From Owenia fusiformis (taxonomy: Eukaryota > Annelida > Polychaeta > Sabellida > Oweniidae): a DNA stretch of 60,000 nt. The position numbers were made by a program, and so were the translations under genes. Location: assembly GCA_903813345.2 (NCBI GenBank), contig CAIIXF020000007.1, positions 8,811,730-8,871,729 on the forward strand, written 5' to 3'. The stretch's first letter is position 1. Every line of letters starts with the position of its first letter. Below, piece by piece: positions 1 through 13,370 of this stretch. The notes below the pieces were generated by a model, which was not told the DNA's origin, did no database searches, and worked only from the letters and a program-made list of their open reading frames with translations.

Positions 1-1980
1 CTTCGCCTTCAGTTTATAACTAGACTGCGCGCAGGATACCCTTTGTCGCTAAGTGTATTCTGACATACAATCACCCATATACAATCCGTTTATCACCCAA
101 AGGACATACTTCAAATGATCTCTCTAAAATGAACAAATATCAAATAGTTTCTCAGACGCAATCTAATTTCTCGGTTGGAAATTTGCTGATGTGATTAGGC
201 GTATATCTAATTTATTGACAAATTGAACAGAAGTAAAAAGTACAATCTCTGTTGTGAAGACAATATATCATATAAAAAGTCCTTAGGCCTTGTAAACAGG
301 CAAAGGACAAGGATGTCCACATAAAATCATATTTGTAATTATACTTGCGCTTTTGTTCTTAGATCTATGTTACGATTTATGTTAATACAATACGAAATGA
401 GAACATTTCGGCCTTCGCTTGGGACATATGGCGTTCGTGACCAACTATGAAATATCCCACCATCATGTTTTATGTATCAAAATCTATCTGTTTACATCAG
501 GGTTAAAAAGCATCAAAATATTAAGGAGTTTGCTCGGTTTTGAAACGACGTGCCAACGAAAAGTAAACACCTTTGCCTTAACATGCCCACGTGGGAACGA
601 CCGAAATCGTTATTTTCAAGATTAGAATGAGAATTTTTACGCCTTATCTTCATTTTGACCAAATGATAGCATGCTAAGGTACCTTAGACTCCAAATGTAG
701 CAAAAATTCTACAGAAATATAATAATTCTAACGTTTTTCAACTAAAATTGTAGACATGAAGTACAAAAAGGTAATAATATACCTCTTTCAGCCTCGATTT
801 GCCTCTCCTATTTACAATTGTCTCGACGAATTTCTGATTCTAGCTACGCTATTGGAGGCAATATACATGGTGGGCAATAAAAGATTTACAACTTAAACAT
901 AAAAAAGGATTATTATTTACATATACATGAATTCTGCTTTTTGTTACTAGCCCAACTTTCTGGACACAGCATTCATATCTCAAAGCTGATTTTAGATACC
1001 TTACAACGGCAAAAATTAAGACTATTAGCCTACTCTTGTCCATCGATATACAAACTTTCAAAGAAAAATATGAATGTATATTGCGGTATTAGGGAAAACA
1101 AAGAAAATGACCTCGCTTTTGTCATTGACCATGTATCTTTAAAATTTTGACTTACCGTTTAATAATACTAATTTTAACCTATTTAATACACAAAAGAACA
1201 ATTTTGGCCTTTAAAACATCATAAAATGTTAACCGGTCAGATTTTAATTTCGATTTCGAAAAAAATTATTATCGAATTCATACCAATATCGTTGCATTTG
1301 GAGAACTTGCTTAAATTCCCCCAAGTAATAATGGCAACCATGATCACAGAAAAACAATAAATTATTGTAAAAATAAAGTATGCACTTTGGGAATTTTTAG
1401 AAAATAGACATAACAAAGATGATATCAGCTAAAAATAATCTAAAATTGAAACAATTTTTTGTTTAGCTTGCTTTCTAGATCCGATTCTCCCTTTAACCAA
1501 TTACAAAGGGCTTTCACGGGAAAAAATTAATATCACATAAATCCAGACAGTGTTTTGAAATTCCTGGGTTAATAGTGTGTTATCACACCTGGATATACAT
1601 ATCAACAATAGGGGCGGATAATCAAAAGTGATTTGTTAATGTAAACTGCTCTCTGAGAACTCTATTATTGATAATCACGCTGATTCTTAATTTGCGGCTT
1701 TCATAACAAGGCCTATCCCAGGAGAGTTGACGAAATCCTAATGTCCCGTCGGATGACCCTCTGCAAATCCATTTATTACTTTATAGGGCGATTACAACTT
1801 TTAATTCGAATTATGTTGTTCAATTAGCTCCACTGCTTTACTCATTCATCATTAATTCATAATTCTTAATAAATATCACTACAACAAAATAAAGATGACT
1901 CATATCATTTTCTGACAGAAACTTCATAAAGTTAAGTATTCCAAGTCAATCGTTCTCTTACAATGATGCCATAATATCCA
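1..1980. other. AT-rich sequence without recognised genes
   Basis: Only short chance frames. There is a minus-strand donor-like AACG|GTAAGT at 1155-1150 whose upstream stretch is too short and AT-rich to call an exon. Later exons of the 3020-2975 gene may lie here or beyond the edge. Confidence 0.5.
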
Positions 1981-1983
1981 TGG

Positions 1984-2208
1984 TTAAATCAATTGAAAAA
2001 ACGACAAAAATAGGAAAGATATTGAAATCAGCAGATACAAAGGACCGTGCCAGTGATTCAAACGCCAATTAAGGAATCTTAGCGAAACGTCGATGAGACA
2101 TCCTTGGTCCAAGGGTATTTCACTTCTTTCCATAAATTCAAGCATTGCAATCACCGAGTGTAAAATACCGTACCAGTAATATGGAGAGTAAAGACCCATC
2201 TGATGAGA
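1984..2208 (-). CDS. Possible terminal exon with hydrophobic C-terminus, minus strand
   Basis: After the good acceptor TTTTACATTCTCATCAG the minus strand is open for about 71 codons, from MGLYSPYYWYGILHSV to a stop near 1984. It contains LDQGCLIDVSLRFLNWRLNH and ends in a strongly hydrophobic tail (PLYLLISISFLFLSFFQLI). Such a tail could be a membrane segment or GPI-anchor signal. The frame is phase 0 after the acceptor, which does not match the phase-1 donor at 2975, so another exon would be needed between them. Might be chance. Confidence 0.25.
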   Translation of the reverse strand, partial: SHQMGLYSPYYWYGILHSVIAMLEFMERSEIPLDQGCLIDVSLRFLNWRLNHWHGPLYLLISISFLFLSFFQLI

Positions 2209-2974
2209 ATGTAAAATACATCGATATCGGACTAAATGAATGACAATGAAAAAAAGTTATATTAATTATCACGGTGTTCTTCAATTCAAACAGTAATTAC
2301 CAGATGATATTTTGATTTAGATATGATCCGACACGGAACAAGGCAAATGTTAATTATATTACATTTCAGTATTTACATACTTAGTAGGTGCTAGAGACAT
2401 ACTTGACTGAAACTTATTAGATACATAATATGTTCTATATAGCAATAAGCTTTGGTTATTGGATTGTTTTTTCTACTTTTTTCGAAAATCATTTTCTATA
2501 TATCGTGGTATATGGAACCCAATATTCCAAACCGTCTAACCCGGTCTCTCATAAAAGAGGAATATTGTTTGACATAGCGTTATATGAGGCATGTAATCAG
2601 ATCAAATCTGCGAAAATGTCTAGTTGAATCATATATCAAATATGATCCGATATAAGATAATATTTGTTAGACGCATTCTTACTTATGATATACCAAGTTA
2701 TTTTACTGTTTCGAAGTAGTTTTGCAGAATTTATCGATACAACTTCAGAACTTAGAAAAGTAAATTTGAGAAAATCAGCAGCGCTTTTGAGTATTTTTAA
2801 AAACATGAATGTAAAACATTTCTAATGTAACTATTGAATAAAACATAATCAAAGGGAATGTTATGTTATGACTATTGCTTTAGATATCGCATTGCCTAGA
2901 TGTTATTGAAACAACCTAGGTTTTTAAGATTTTATATCAAATCTAGCTTTAATAAAATATTCATATTCCCTTAC

Positions 2975-3020
2975 CTGTAAGTCCTATGATAAGTAATAAA
3001 ACAAGGATTGTTGTGTTCAT
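2975..3020 (-). CDS. First coding exon: signal peptide of an unknown secreted protein
   Basis: Minus strand: ATG at 3020-3018 encodes MNTTILVLLLIIGLT and then a phase-1 split codon at the strong donor TTACAG|GTAAGG. The segment is almost entirely hydrophobic after MNTT, as in a signal peptide. The remaining exons would lie below 2975 or beyond the window edge. It resembles the exon at 36644-36590 in design (short signal, phase-1 donor, a shared GGACTTACAG stretch). No family can be assigned. Confidence 0.4.
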
Positions 3021-5180
3021 TCTGACCTAGCTGTTGCTTTAAAACTAATCCTAAATAAAAGTGTTTAAATCCCTATCACTCCTGTTGATAATCCTTGGCC
3101 CCTTGCTGTAGATCGCATGCGGCTTATTATTTATGAAGCAGTTAACTAGTAGGAGGAGGAGGAGGAGTAGGGATTGGATACCACACAATTTACAATTCAC
3201 AGTTCAATTTCATAATTTCCTAGCGTTACCCTCCACGCGGTGTATCATTAGCATTTTCAATGTGTAAGAGCTGTTACACTCCTCTCGCATTTAACATTTG
3301 TTCGTCTCCAACTATAAGACATGAATATTACCATGTAGTTTGTTTATGAGGCCCTGTCTATTTGATTGCCCACAATGTTCTTTGTTCCATCAAAATAAAA
3401 CTCCTACTTAAGAACAAAGATATTACCATGAGAGAATCTTTATTAAGGTGATGAAAAAGTCAAATATCAAAAAACATGAAATCGATCTTATGTAATGGTT
3501 CACCTTGTACACTTAATGACATTTAACGAACAAACCCTGCATGTAGTGTACCAATGGCACCAATAGTGTTGCTATCGCTAACCAATCGAAAATCCAATCC
3601 ATTACAAAAGTTACCCACAACAAGCCGACGAAGAAACAAATAGTTTATTTTATTTTACCAATCAAAAGTCTTGGAAGTCAATATTCATCAGTCAATAGAA
3701 CCGCGTGGGTGACATCAAGTAGAGGCTGACAACTCTTAAACTACAGCCTAATATGGCCAAGTAGCCTTTGCTTTTAACGTTTATAAACTGCGTAATTAGA
3801 TTTCCAACTACGTACGTACTCTGTAAGACGACAGATCTTCAAAATAGTTGATCAATCTATATATTGCAACTATTTGTACGAAGCTAGACCTGAGCAAGTC
3901 ATCAATATAAATTAAATTGAAACATTTTTCAAGAAATCGAATTTTAAACCACAAATTGAATTAACAGTGAGGTTAAGTTACACGTTTCCAAGAGAACCTG
4001 TACGCGAGCGTGTTGTTTTCGACCCCTGATGATTACTGTCCCGTTTCAAATCGCTTTTCTAGAGCCCTAATTACAATTTTTTCCCGTTTAACTTTATAAC
4101 TCAATCAGCCAAGTAAACAGTATAAAAGGGGAAAACTAATCCACAGAGGACTGTGATTCTACACGTTTAAGTACAAACGTGTTTGTTTGTAAGGTCTGTT
4201 TGTAAACACATACTATCTGTTGATGCAAATGTAGTGTTCAGTAAATCGATACATTTTTAAAGCATAATATTCACCTTGGGAACTGTAGAAGGTTGTTCTG
4301 TACCTGTATCTAATCCTTAAATGCAACATTGATAGACCTTATTACAAACTTTTTTTAAAGGAGTAATTTTCCAAACCTTTGTATTTTCAGGAAAGAAGGT
4401 ATTATCAAAATCACTTGATAATGCAAGTTATTGGTTTTTACGAGTATTTTGTGTCATGAATGTTTGTTACTTTCCCATCCAAACATCTACATGTAATAAA
4501 CTTTTCATCGTTCTTCATGAGGTATTGATATCCTTACATAATTGGAGTTTTGCTGATTTTGTTTAGAATGTTACATTTTATATTGATCGAAATAGCATAG
4601 GCTACTTCCCAATCAACCAAAACAAGTATTCTCAAACAATAGGCCCACATGTAAATCAATACTTCAGAGGCCAAAAATACTTTTGGTATTCAGAACCATT
4701 GCTTACCTGGACCTATTTACAAGCGCTACAAGGTAAACAAGTTATACTGCCGCCTCGATGTTCAGAAAACAAATAATTAATCATGACTGATTCGTGAATA
4801 ATCGCGCGCAAATATAGAAAATTGGCATTTTCGGTGGCAATCATTTTTGAGAATCAATTTTTGAAACAATGGGTCCAAAGTAGGATAGAAAATGTTAACT
4901 AAATTTCTTTTCGCACCAGGGTGAGAAGGGATTTCTCTTCGGAAAGTAAACAGCGAACCCCCTCCTATGAAAAATTTAGATAGTCATACCGCACATGCCT
5001 AATTTCAGATGAATATCTGAAATGATAATTTAAGCGCCTCGAGTATGGCAAGTTTTGTGTTAGAAAAAAATTCAAAAGATATTTTAGATTTTTATTACAC
5101 GTGTACAATCGGGATAACTTTTTGGAGATGCTATGTTGTACTACTACATGAAATGGCATATCCAGCAAGTCCAGGGTATA
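3021..5180. other. Intergenic, nothing recognised
   Basis: AT-rich, apart from the AGG run. The first few hundred bases would be 5' UTR and promoter of the 3020 minus-strand start, without a clear TATA box. Confidence 0.5.
3152..3172. repeat. Short AGG microsatellite
   Basis: TAGGAGGAGGAGGAGGAGTAG, purine-only on the plus strand, about 130 bp upstream of the 3020 start codon on the minus strand. Confidence 0.8.
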
Positions 5181-5182
5181 TA

Positions 5183-5340
5183 CAGGGTGCCAAATAAGTT
5201 CCGTCCCACTCTACAGCCAAAACCAAAAATGATTATATCATTGGAAAGATAAAAACTCAAACAAATTCCAAGTCTAAATATACTTGTTCCTGATATTTTT
5301 AGCTAATATAATGATCATGAAGTAAAACGTTTGATTTTAG
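5183..5340 (+). mobile_element. CAGGGTG-ended mariner-like element fragment
   Basis: TA then CAGGGTGCCAAATAAGTTCC begins a stretch that matches, in inverse orientation, 45232 down to about 45080 (shared TCTACAGCCAAAACCAA and ATATCATTGGAAAG). An opposite CAGGGTG end with TA stands at 5683 but differs after 7 bp, so it may belong to another copy. Confidence 0.5.
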
Positions 5341-5384
5341 TCGAGGCAGGCCCCGCATTTTGCACTGTATATAATGGAATGCTT

Positions 5385-5573
5385 GATGATTAAAAAAATT
5401 CAACTTGTATTTTAAAAATGGCGGGAAATTTGAATATTTGAGAAATAAGAATCTGGTAAACTCTTTTTCAAAAAGGTAATGTTTTCAAAAATCTCTAAAA
5501 TAGCTTTAAAAACATAGTAAGTGAATGATAAACACAGATTCAAACTCCAGCAACCTAACACGGGACCTTTAAT
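5385..5573. mobile_element. Partial second copy of the 8764-9603 element
   Basis: Shares GATGATTAA, AAATGGCGGGAAATTTGA and CAAAAATCTCTAAAAT with the right part of 8764-9603, and ends in a similar GGGACCTTTAA. It lies next to the CAGGGTG-ended fragment at 5183. Confidence 0.45.
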
Positions 5574-6445
5574 AAACACATATTCAAACTCCAGCAATTT
5601 CAGTAAAGTACTTATTATTGGTGAGTATATTCACAAGGAACGTATCAAATACAATTCACCCTCATGATTTCTGGAACACCCTGTAATCGAATCGACAAAA
5701 TAGTTCACTCGAATGTTGATTTCATGAGGACACGAACCAATACCCACTAATATACGCAATGCGACATTTAAAGTATACTGATAAGATAATCTTTTAGATG
5801 ATATTCATGGTGCACACTAAAATTGTTTTTGTCTTATCCAAAGACACACTGGTATTTATTGATAATCTGCAAATCCGCGGCTTAAATTCATCGGGTATGA
5901 ATCAAATATTTTCTGTCGTATTTATACAATCCTTGATGATGCAGTGACATTACATAATCCTTATATAAATTGAGTAATCCAGCAATTATACCGAACAAGA
6001 CAACTGTGTAATTTTTGCGAGACTAATGCTGGAAATTCGGAGAAATTGGTCATAAACTATTTAGGAACTTTATGAGATTATAGCTAGACTATCAGCTCTT
6101 GTTCTTATGTAACCTGACTTTTCCTGAAAACAATATCAAGAGTTCAAATTAAGATGAGACTAAGTTACGAGAGGTTGATTGGCACAAATCATCAACGTAT
6201 CTTGTGAATATGTAGAAATAACAACTAGGAATAAAAGATGTGCCCAACTGTGTGCTCACTAAAATTGACAACATTATACTCGTACATACAGGTTAAGCCA
6301 AAAAGAAGGACATAGTATAAAGACTATCTTTACAATACTAACATTATGTACATAATGTGAGCATATGCTCTGTTTGGCCCACCCTGTGGGTATTCAAATC
6401 TTTGAATTTCAAAGTAGGGGTTGGCCAAGGAATCATACGACCCTA

Positions 6446-6937
6446 ACACCCCAGTCACATTTCCTACGGCGACCTTGCGGTTTATCATTTCTGCGGCCAG
6501 TAACATTTCTACGCTCGCCGTGGAATTTCTGCGCTCTCATACTTTTGCAGTCACATTTCCCACGGCAGCCGCACGGTGAATTTTAAATTTCTGTTGATAA
6601 ATAATACTTTTTTCATTTTATTTACATCGGGACAATTTATAAATGTTATTCATAGTGCTAGGATGTAATATCAAATGAAAGGTGATCGTGAAACATTGAC
6701 AAATAATGATTCAATCTTGTTGAGCCAGTTGATTTCTACGGGGACCTCAGGAATGAACAAATATTATAACTCCGAGTTATAATTTCTACGGCGATCCTGT
6801 GGCCTGTAAAAAACTGGATACGCCGTACGGAGGCCGCAAGGCGAGCGTAGTTTTCCTACGCTCGCCGCAGAAATACACCGATTTAATCGAGCTGCGGTCG
6901 ACGCATGACCTCCGTACGACAAATGTGACTGGGGTGT
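6446..6937. mobile_element. GC-rich MITE with ACACCCCAGTCACATTT ends
   Basis: Left ACACCCCAGTCACATTT (6446-6462) and its inverse AAATGTGACTGGGGTGT (6921-6937) bound 492 bp. Inside are repeated CTACGGCGA and CTACGCTCGCCG words, a GC content clearly above the surroundings, and inverted subrepeats. The open frames crossing it are incidental. Confidence 0.6.
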
Positions 6938-7462
6938 AAAGGACACTAAATTTTCATGTGGAAAAGCTTATCTTGAATTTGTATTACCGATTGCGAATTG
7001 TGATTAATGAGAACATAGTTCAGTTGCACAGGCACGCGCGTGACACCTCGAGTTCAGGACATCCCAAGTAGACATGCCTTCTAAAGTAATTAAAGGACAT
7101 TACTAACAATACAAAAACCAAATCAAATTAAGTAGTTATTGATCGATTGTCAACAATTGGTTAGATACGATTAAGTACACGAATCGAGATGATTCATTGT
7201 TTGGAAATTAATTAATAATTCTTTATGCTATTACCATACATGGGTTACCTTTTATTCCATTACCTTGAAAATAAAGAAGCAATTTGTGTTGCCGCTAGAC
7301 ATAAAGTGTAAACATTTAGGAAATGCATCTAAAGTAATAGGTATCGTTAAAACAATTTCCTGAGGTCTGATAAACATTATATTGAGCGAGTGACGTTTGT
7401 CGAAGCCAAAGACGAACGCCTCTTTAAATTTAAAGCTAAAAGTATAAATAAATACGTGAAAA

Positions 7463-7635
7463 CAGTAAAACCTGTCTAAGTGAACACCTCTCTCTAATGA
7501 ACACCTGTTTCTAGTGGACACCTTTCCTCGCCATTTACTCTTCCGATTTCTATAAATTACCCTCTTTGTAGTGAACACTTACCAACAATGAACGTTTTTT
7601 CTCGGAAATAAGTTCAATATACACGGGTTTTACTG
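7463..7635. mobile_element. Short TA-target MITE with internal GTGAACACC repeats
   Basis: Ends CAGTAAAACCTGTCT and inverse CAGTAAAACCCGTGT, followed on the right by TA (AA on the left). Internally it has a repeated word of the type (G/A)TGAACACCT, also GTGGACACCT. Tc1/mariner/pogo-type MITE of 173 bp. The 108-codon minus-strand open frame overlapping it is an artefact. Confidence 0.5.
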
Positions 7636-8763
7636 TACTTCAAAATTTGAATCTAAAATACGAAAGACTTGTTGCTTATATTTGAAAAACGTGTTCTCTG
7701 TGTTGTGTGTTTAAATTAATTATGACACAAAATGTTCGCAAAGATGCGATCAACTTTTCCCATCTTTCTGTTTTAAAAGCATTGTGATCATAGAAAGGAA
7801 CCAATATGACGAACATTGATCTTGATGGCGATCAACTCTCTAAAAGTTAGATTTATGAATTGAAATGGAGTAATGGATCAAAATATGATACTAATGCCTC
7901 AGTTACATTGCATCTTCGGCAACCGTACGGTGGCCTTAGCTTCTCAAAATCGAAAGAAGTATCTGTAGCATAAAACAGGAATAAGCAGTACAAAGTAGAT
8001 TTTCTATATCAATTTTGTGATAAGACGGCAGCCGTAGAGCAACCTGAAACTTAATTCTTTCCTTTTGAAGCTTCAATATGGGTGTGAGAGATAACGATCT
8101 TCATCCGTTTCCTATCCAAAGTTAATTGCCAGTAGCAAATGAAAACAGAATGATGCGATGAGTCTCAAAATGGCCCTAAAAATCAAATATTCATGCCGAA
8201 TGGTTCACAAATAAAGTGAAATATATGATGTTTTCATGAGTGTATGTTGTCAACACCCATTTTAAGTAACAATGCTGTCGACAGAATGATTACGATTTCT
8301 TTCAAATAAAATCATACTCATTTCTGACACTAACGCCTTTTCCAAGGACTTCGAGATCTATTAACCTTGTTTTCGAACGTAGTTAAACAATTGTCAAGAC
8401 ATCTGTTAAATTAATGATATAATCTAGCTATTTTCAAAGAGTATATTTTTTCCTTTGAGCTAACGACATTTTAATGGTTATTGAAATGACTTAAGGCAAA
8501 CGTCAAAGTGGTCAGTGTTTCAATTACAATCCTGGAAAAGAATTGATATAGGCTACCTTATCAAATATAGAGGTTATAGTATCTAGTTAGTATATATTTA
8601 GGTGCAAAAATGTCCAAACAATAAGGGATTCTTCTATGAAGTCAAGACATAGTGGTGAATAAATTAATATTTTAGAAAATAGGCATGACATGAGTGCAAA
8701 GAATTTTTGGCTAATATTTCGAAGGTTACTCTCGATTTCATCACGCCTTGATTTTGTGGTCCC

Positions 8764-9603
8764 TTTAAAGGCCCCATATAAAGTTTAAACCACTTTGGCT
8801 TATATTATAGTCTTACCCAATGTTATCAAAGTGTGATATGTGATACTTTTTTTTTAAATTTCAAAAAGTGGTTTTTGATAGACTTTTTGTTCCAAAATTT
8901 GTGAATTTATTTAAAACCAACTTTTAGAGGTCACTTATATCTTCTAATTAGCCACAATTCATACCAATGCATGGCATTCATCCTCCCATGTTTTTTGTTG
9001 AAAAAATTAAGAAAATCGGTTCATAAATAAGCGAGAAATGAACTTATCAGTGCATGAAAATGGTTCTGAGAAAAATGCATTTCAAAATTTTAGTTCTCAT
9101 AGAAACCAATGGTACAATGATATCTAAAACATAATTTATTTTTCCTTTTAACCTGGTTTGACAATCAACATTGATTTTTTATGAAAGTCTAACATATTTA
9201 GGAAAGATTGACATCGAAAAAAAATTTCAATTTTTTTCAAAAAGTTTTTGGTACCTTAGTGACATCACTAATGTTTCAAAATATTTTTGATATGCTAAAA
9301 CATTGAAGTGGCCCATTAAATATGGCATTTTATTATTGAAATAGTGTGTCCTTTGTTCAACCTTTGTATTGGTGTTAAAAAGATAATCTTTTTTGAAATG
9401 CATTAAGGAATATTTGATGATTAAGAAATTTCAACTTTTTTGAAAAATGGCGGGAAATTTGAAAATTTGAGAAATGAAATGCTCTCAACTTTTTGATCAA
9501 AATTTTTTTTTTGTTCAAAAATCTCTAAAATCACTTTTTAAGTCCTGACAAATAGTAAATGAATTTTAAAAAAAATTTTTCAAACTTAAGACGGGGACTT
9601 TAA
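8764..9603. mobile_element. ~840-bp element with imperfect TTAAAG(G/T)CCCC ends
   Basis: The left end TTTAAAGGCCCCATATAAAG and the inverse of the right end GTTAAAGTCCCCGTCTTAAG are imperfect inverted repeats of about 25 bp. The right half (TGATGATTAAGAAATTTCAA, then AAATGGCGGGAAATTTG) recurs at 5385-5573. No open frame of note; non-autonomous DNA element. Confidence 0.45.
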
Positions 9604-11047
9604 CAGCTCATTACCCTGCGCGAGGAGTCCAGTTATAAACTACCTTTTGAAAGGCGAAGTCGAACGAATGCAAACGGTAACAGCTTTCATACAGTAAATA
9701 CCTGTACCCTCTACGTAATAGTTTGACGTAATTCAACTGAATCAACAAAATATAAATATATAAATCAACGGATACTTAACAGTTCACCTACAGATATACG
9801 ATATAATAATTACATTTGATCCAATATGCAATCCTCAATACGATCATGACGATTGGCAGGTGCATTCGCCAATGGTCATTACAGCATCTATAATATATCG
9901 GGAAAATATTTATAAAAATTTGCAAATGCATTGCCACTTTGTCATGTAAAAAGGAGATGGGATTTTCACTTTGTAGTCCCCCTTGGAATTTCTAGGTCTC
10001 TACACTTCTGAATATCCAATCGCCAGGATCTAGTGACGTGTCGCAAAAAGGTGGCGCATTTGTTTTTTAAGGGTATCGCGTGAATGTAACTTTGATTCCC
10101 CGGATTATAAGATAATATTCTAATTAAAGTTATATATCATTTTAAAGCTGTTTCGATGAAGTTTTTAGATCAACTACACTCCGTTCACGATTCTTGCGCG
10201 TTCTTTTTTAAAAAAGAGTTTTTTACCAAAACATCTGGCAAATATCCCCTGTTGACACGTTACATTTTGAATTATTTTTCGTCTTTAAACGCTCATAACT
10301 CAAACAATATATGGCTATTATACTTATTTTTCGTCTAAATAAAGGTAGATGGAAGTTTTATTTCAAAGGATGAATTTTAGTAAGCGTCCGATATTTTGAC
10401 GTCATAGACTCATAGAGTTTGTAAAATAGAATCTGTTGACAGCGACCTTTTTTGCTCATTTTTTGTTACCTTCAACTTTTCAGGTGTACATTAAACAAAA
10501 AATACGAGATCAATTTTTAATAAATCATATATGATTATTTTGCTTTTAAACTCTAGTTTATTAATAAATAGTTGATTTTGTTAGCAAAAGTATGTGTTTT
10601 CTGTTGTATGTGGAAAAGTGGAGGACGAAAGGTTTTCAAAATTCATTAAAATAGGGCTAATTTACGCCATTCGCCTATTTTCAAGCACAGCAACACGTAT
10701 ATTTATTTCACCTAAAATATCAATTGATTCGTGTTTTATGATACTCCTATCCCATTGTTAATACATATACGATATCAGAGTTATACGCCTTAAATATTTT
10801 GAGTTATAGAGGCAAATGTGGAGGACGAAAGGATTTCCATATGTGTACATTTTTCTCAAAAAAGCGTCACATTCTGTGGTGTTAAAAAGCAAAAATGTGC
10901 AACAATGCGTGCGCGACCTTTTTGCGACACGTCAGTATATTTAAATATCAAACCATTTATGTTAAACCTATTCACTAAATGTATTGTTCTTTTTAAATAA
11001 ATGTTTGTTAACAAAGTCACCTTTTGAAAATTTTCTTTTAATACATA
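9604..11047. other. Intergenic, nothing recognised
   Basis: AT-rich with a duplicated phrase GTGGAGGACGAAAGG at about 10619 and 10816. No exon or element boundary identified. Confidence 0.45.
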
Positions 11048-11644
11048 CAGGGTGGTTCAAAAAACAATACCCACGTTTAAAGATGATACCTTATGATATC
11101 TATTAAATCATGCCATGTATTATACTATATATCATTTTAAAGATTAATCATTTCCTAACAATATCACACAATCAGATTGAAAAACTGATGTCTCTTGTGG
11201 AGTAGAGGCTAAAATTGACACCAAGGGTGTCATAAATGACAAAAAATTATTCCCTGCGGATTTAATTGTGGAAAATCAAAAGAGGTACATTTATAGAAAT
11301 TAAGTGCAAAATTCGCCAATAATACTTATATATCTTTAATTAATTATCAATTTTTTATTACTCTTATATAAATTTATAATGATTCAGTCAAGCATATTGA
11401 GTCCATCTGCGACTGCAGTATGAAGGGAAATTCGGGAATTTTCATTTTTTGATCGCTCATGACACCCCTGGTGTCAATTCAAGCCCCTAACTCCACAAGA
11501 AAACAAAGATTATTCAATCGGTTGGTCTCATATTGTAAGGAAATTATTATATCTTTAAAATTACATATAATACATGACATGGTATAAGATATATCATATA
11601 AATTATCCATCTTTAAATTAAGTATTGTTTTTTGGCCCACCCTG
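11048..11644. mobile_element. Mariner-like MITE with ~195-bp terminal inverted repeats
   Basis: Both ends read CAGGGTGG(T/G)(T/C)CAAAAAACAATAC inward and are flanked by TA (11046-11047 and 11645-11646), the Tc1/mariner target. The inverted repeats continue for about 195 bp, to the shared TTGACACC(A)AGGGTGTCAT blocks (about 11217 and 11460-11480). The roughly 200-bp centre holds no transposase. Total 597 bp. Confidence 0.75.
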
Positions 11645-12338
11645 TATATTATTGTATTGAATAAAACATGATAAAAAAATTTATACATAAACATGGAATC
11701 TAAAAATAATTCAACTGTTTATTTTCGAAAATGAAGATTGTGTTCCAAAAGAAGTAGGGGTAGATACAACGCCACGCATGTTCATGGGAATTGATTGTAC
11801 TTTCAGACAACACATCCACATCTGTAAAAGGCCATGGCATCACACCTCATTTGTTTTCATTCAGGTAAACGATTCCTCTTGTTGGCGACGGGTAAAGTCC
11901 TCAGTATACAAATTGAGTAGGTCAGTGCATACCGTTACATCTCAACAAACGATCCATTACCAGTTGAAAACATTTGATACAAGACTTTCCTGAGACAATA
12001 TCGGAACAGATTCGTAAGATATGTGAGTTAATAGTGGTGACTAAAAGAATTATAGCCGAGTTCAGGAAGCTACACGTCTTTTCTGACTGAAAGAATCGGA
12101 TGTTGTAGAACACTTTCACTACATTAGCACTAAGAGTATCAGACAATATTTTGTCAGTCTTTTGGGTATGATCTACATCTATCTGGAATTGTGTGTCGAT
12201 AGGCAATATATTTATGTTTTCCAAAATAAACTAAAGGGACACTTTCTGAGCTTTATTGACAAGCTACTAATCACCCGTTTTGAAGTGTGAACTTTCACCA
12301 CTTTTTACGTTCAAGAATGTCGGCGCTTTACGAGATTG

Positions 12339-12743
12339 CTAAATGCACCGACACTTCGAGGTATATATAACCAGCATATAAGTATCATCATGGTGGCTGT
12401 TGTCATTCCGATACTCACATCTCTTTCTGTTGCATCGAATTGCCCAGTAGGACAGAGATGGAAAGGCGTGGCTATAACCACGATGACTGTTGTTATAATG
12501 TTGTGATATTGAATGATTGGATGTTGACAACTTGACCCTTATGTTATGTTTATTCGATATTAAATGATACTGAATGCTCCTATGAGTACCAGTGTCTTCT
12601 TCTATTCTCTTTACTTCATGATGCGTGTAGTGGATGTCCCATGTCCCTTTTACACTAATGTTTTGTCTATCCAATATCATATGACACGTTTGATATTGAA
12701 TGCTAATAGGAGTACGAATATCTTTAACTATTCTTGATATCAA
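12339..12743. repeat. Degenerate tandem repeat giving a 134-codon minus-strand frame
   Basis: On the minus strand the phrase around AGCATTCA(A/G)TATCA recurs roughly 130 bp apart with the neighbouring CAAAACAT/CATAACAT words, so the frame is internally repetitive. It is rich in His, Ser and Arg with no domain and no initiation context of note. Best read as repeat, not gene. Confidence 0.4.
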
Positions 12744-13370
12744 AAGAATAACTCCTTTACAATGCGTTAGATCACAGTAAGGGGATGTTGGGGTTTTGTT
12801 TTCTGACTGTCGAGTGTGTTTTGATTTACTCTTGGTTTCCTTCGTTTACATCATCACGGTGCACGTGGTGAGATGTATTTGGTGTCAATAGAAAGTCTAT
12901 TCTCTTGAGCGTGTGCTATATACAGTCATCTTGATTCGATTGTTCCTACTAGACCCGGTGGAAAGCGACGATGCTATACAGTATCGCCGTCCGAACTTGC
13001 TTTGAAACATAAAATCTCAATTTCCATAGGACAAGGTCACCATTTTTTATAAAATGGTCTATTTTATTCCGTATTAATGTAAACAGAACGACTGATCTAC
13101 AGTTACATGCGTTAAGGCTAATGGGAACTATTTAGATGAAACGATCTTCTCAATACTGAATAATACTTATGTAAAATTTCAAGGGGACTGTCCTGTTCTA
13201 GAAATTTACTAAAATTTACTAACCCGCAGACCACTTTTCCTTTATGATAATAAGAATCAAACAAATATGAAGTGATGTATATATGAAACAGTTTCTGTCA
13301 ATTCAGAATAATGCAATGTCCATTTGCTGAAAACTTGAAATGTTGAAATTGCAGACCAATTCACAGAATG

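Noticed and set aside
7252-7578. 108-codon minus-strand frame
   Set aside because: Overlaps the GTGAACACC-type MITE.
12339-12743. 134-codon minus-strand frame
   Set aside because: Internally repetitive at the DNA level, no domain, no promoter or splice support.
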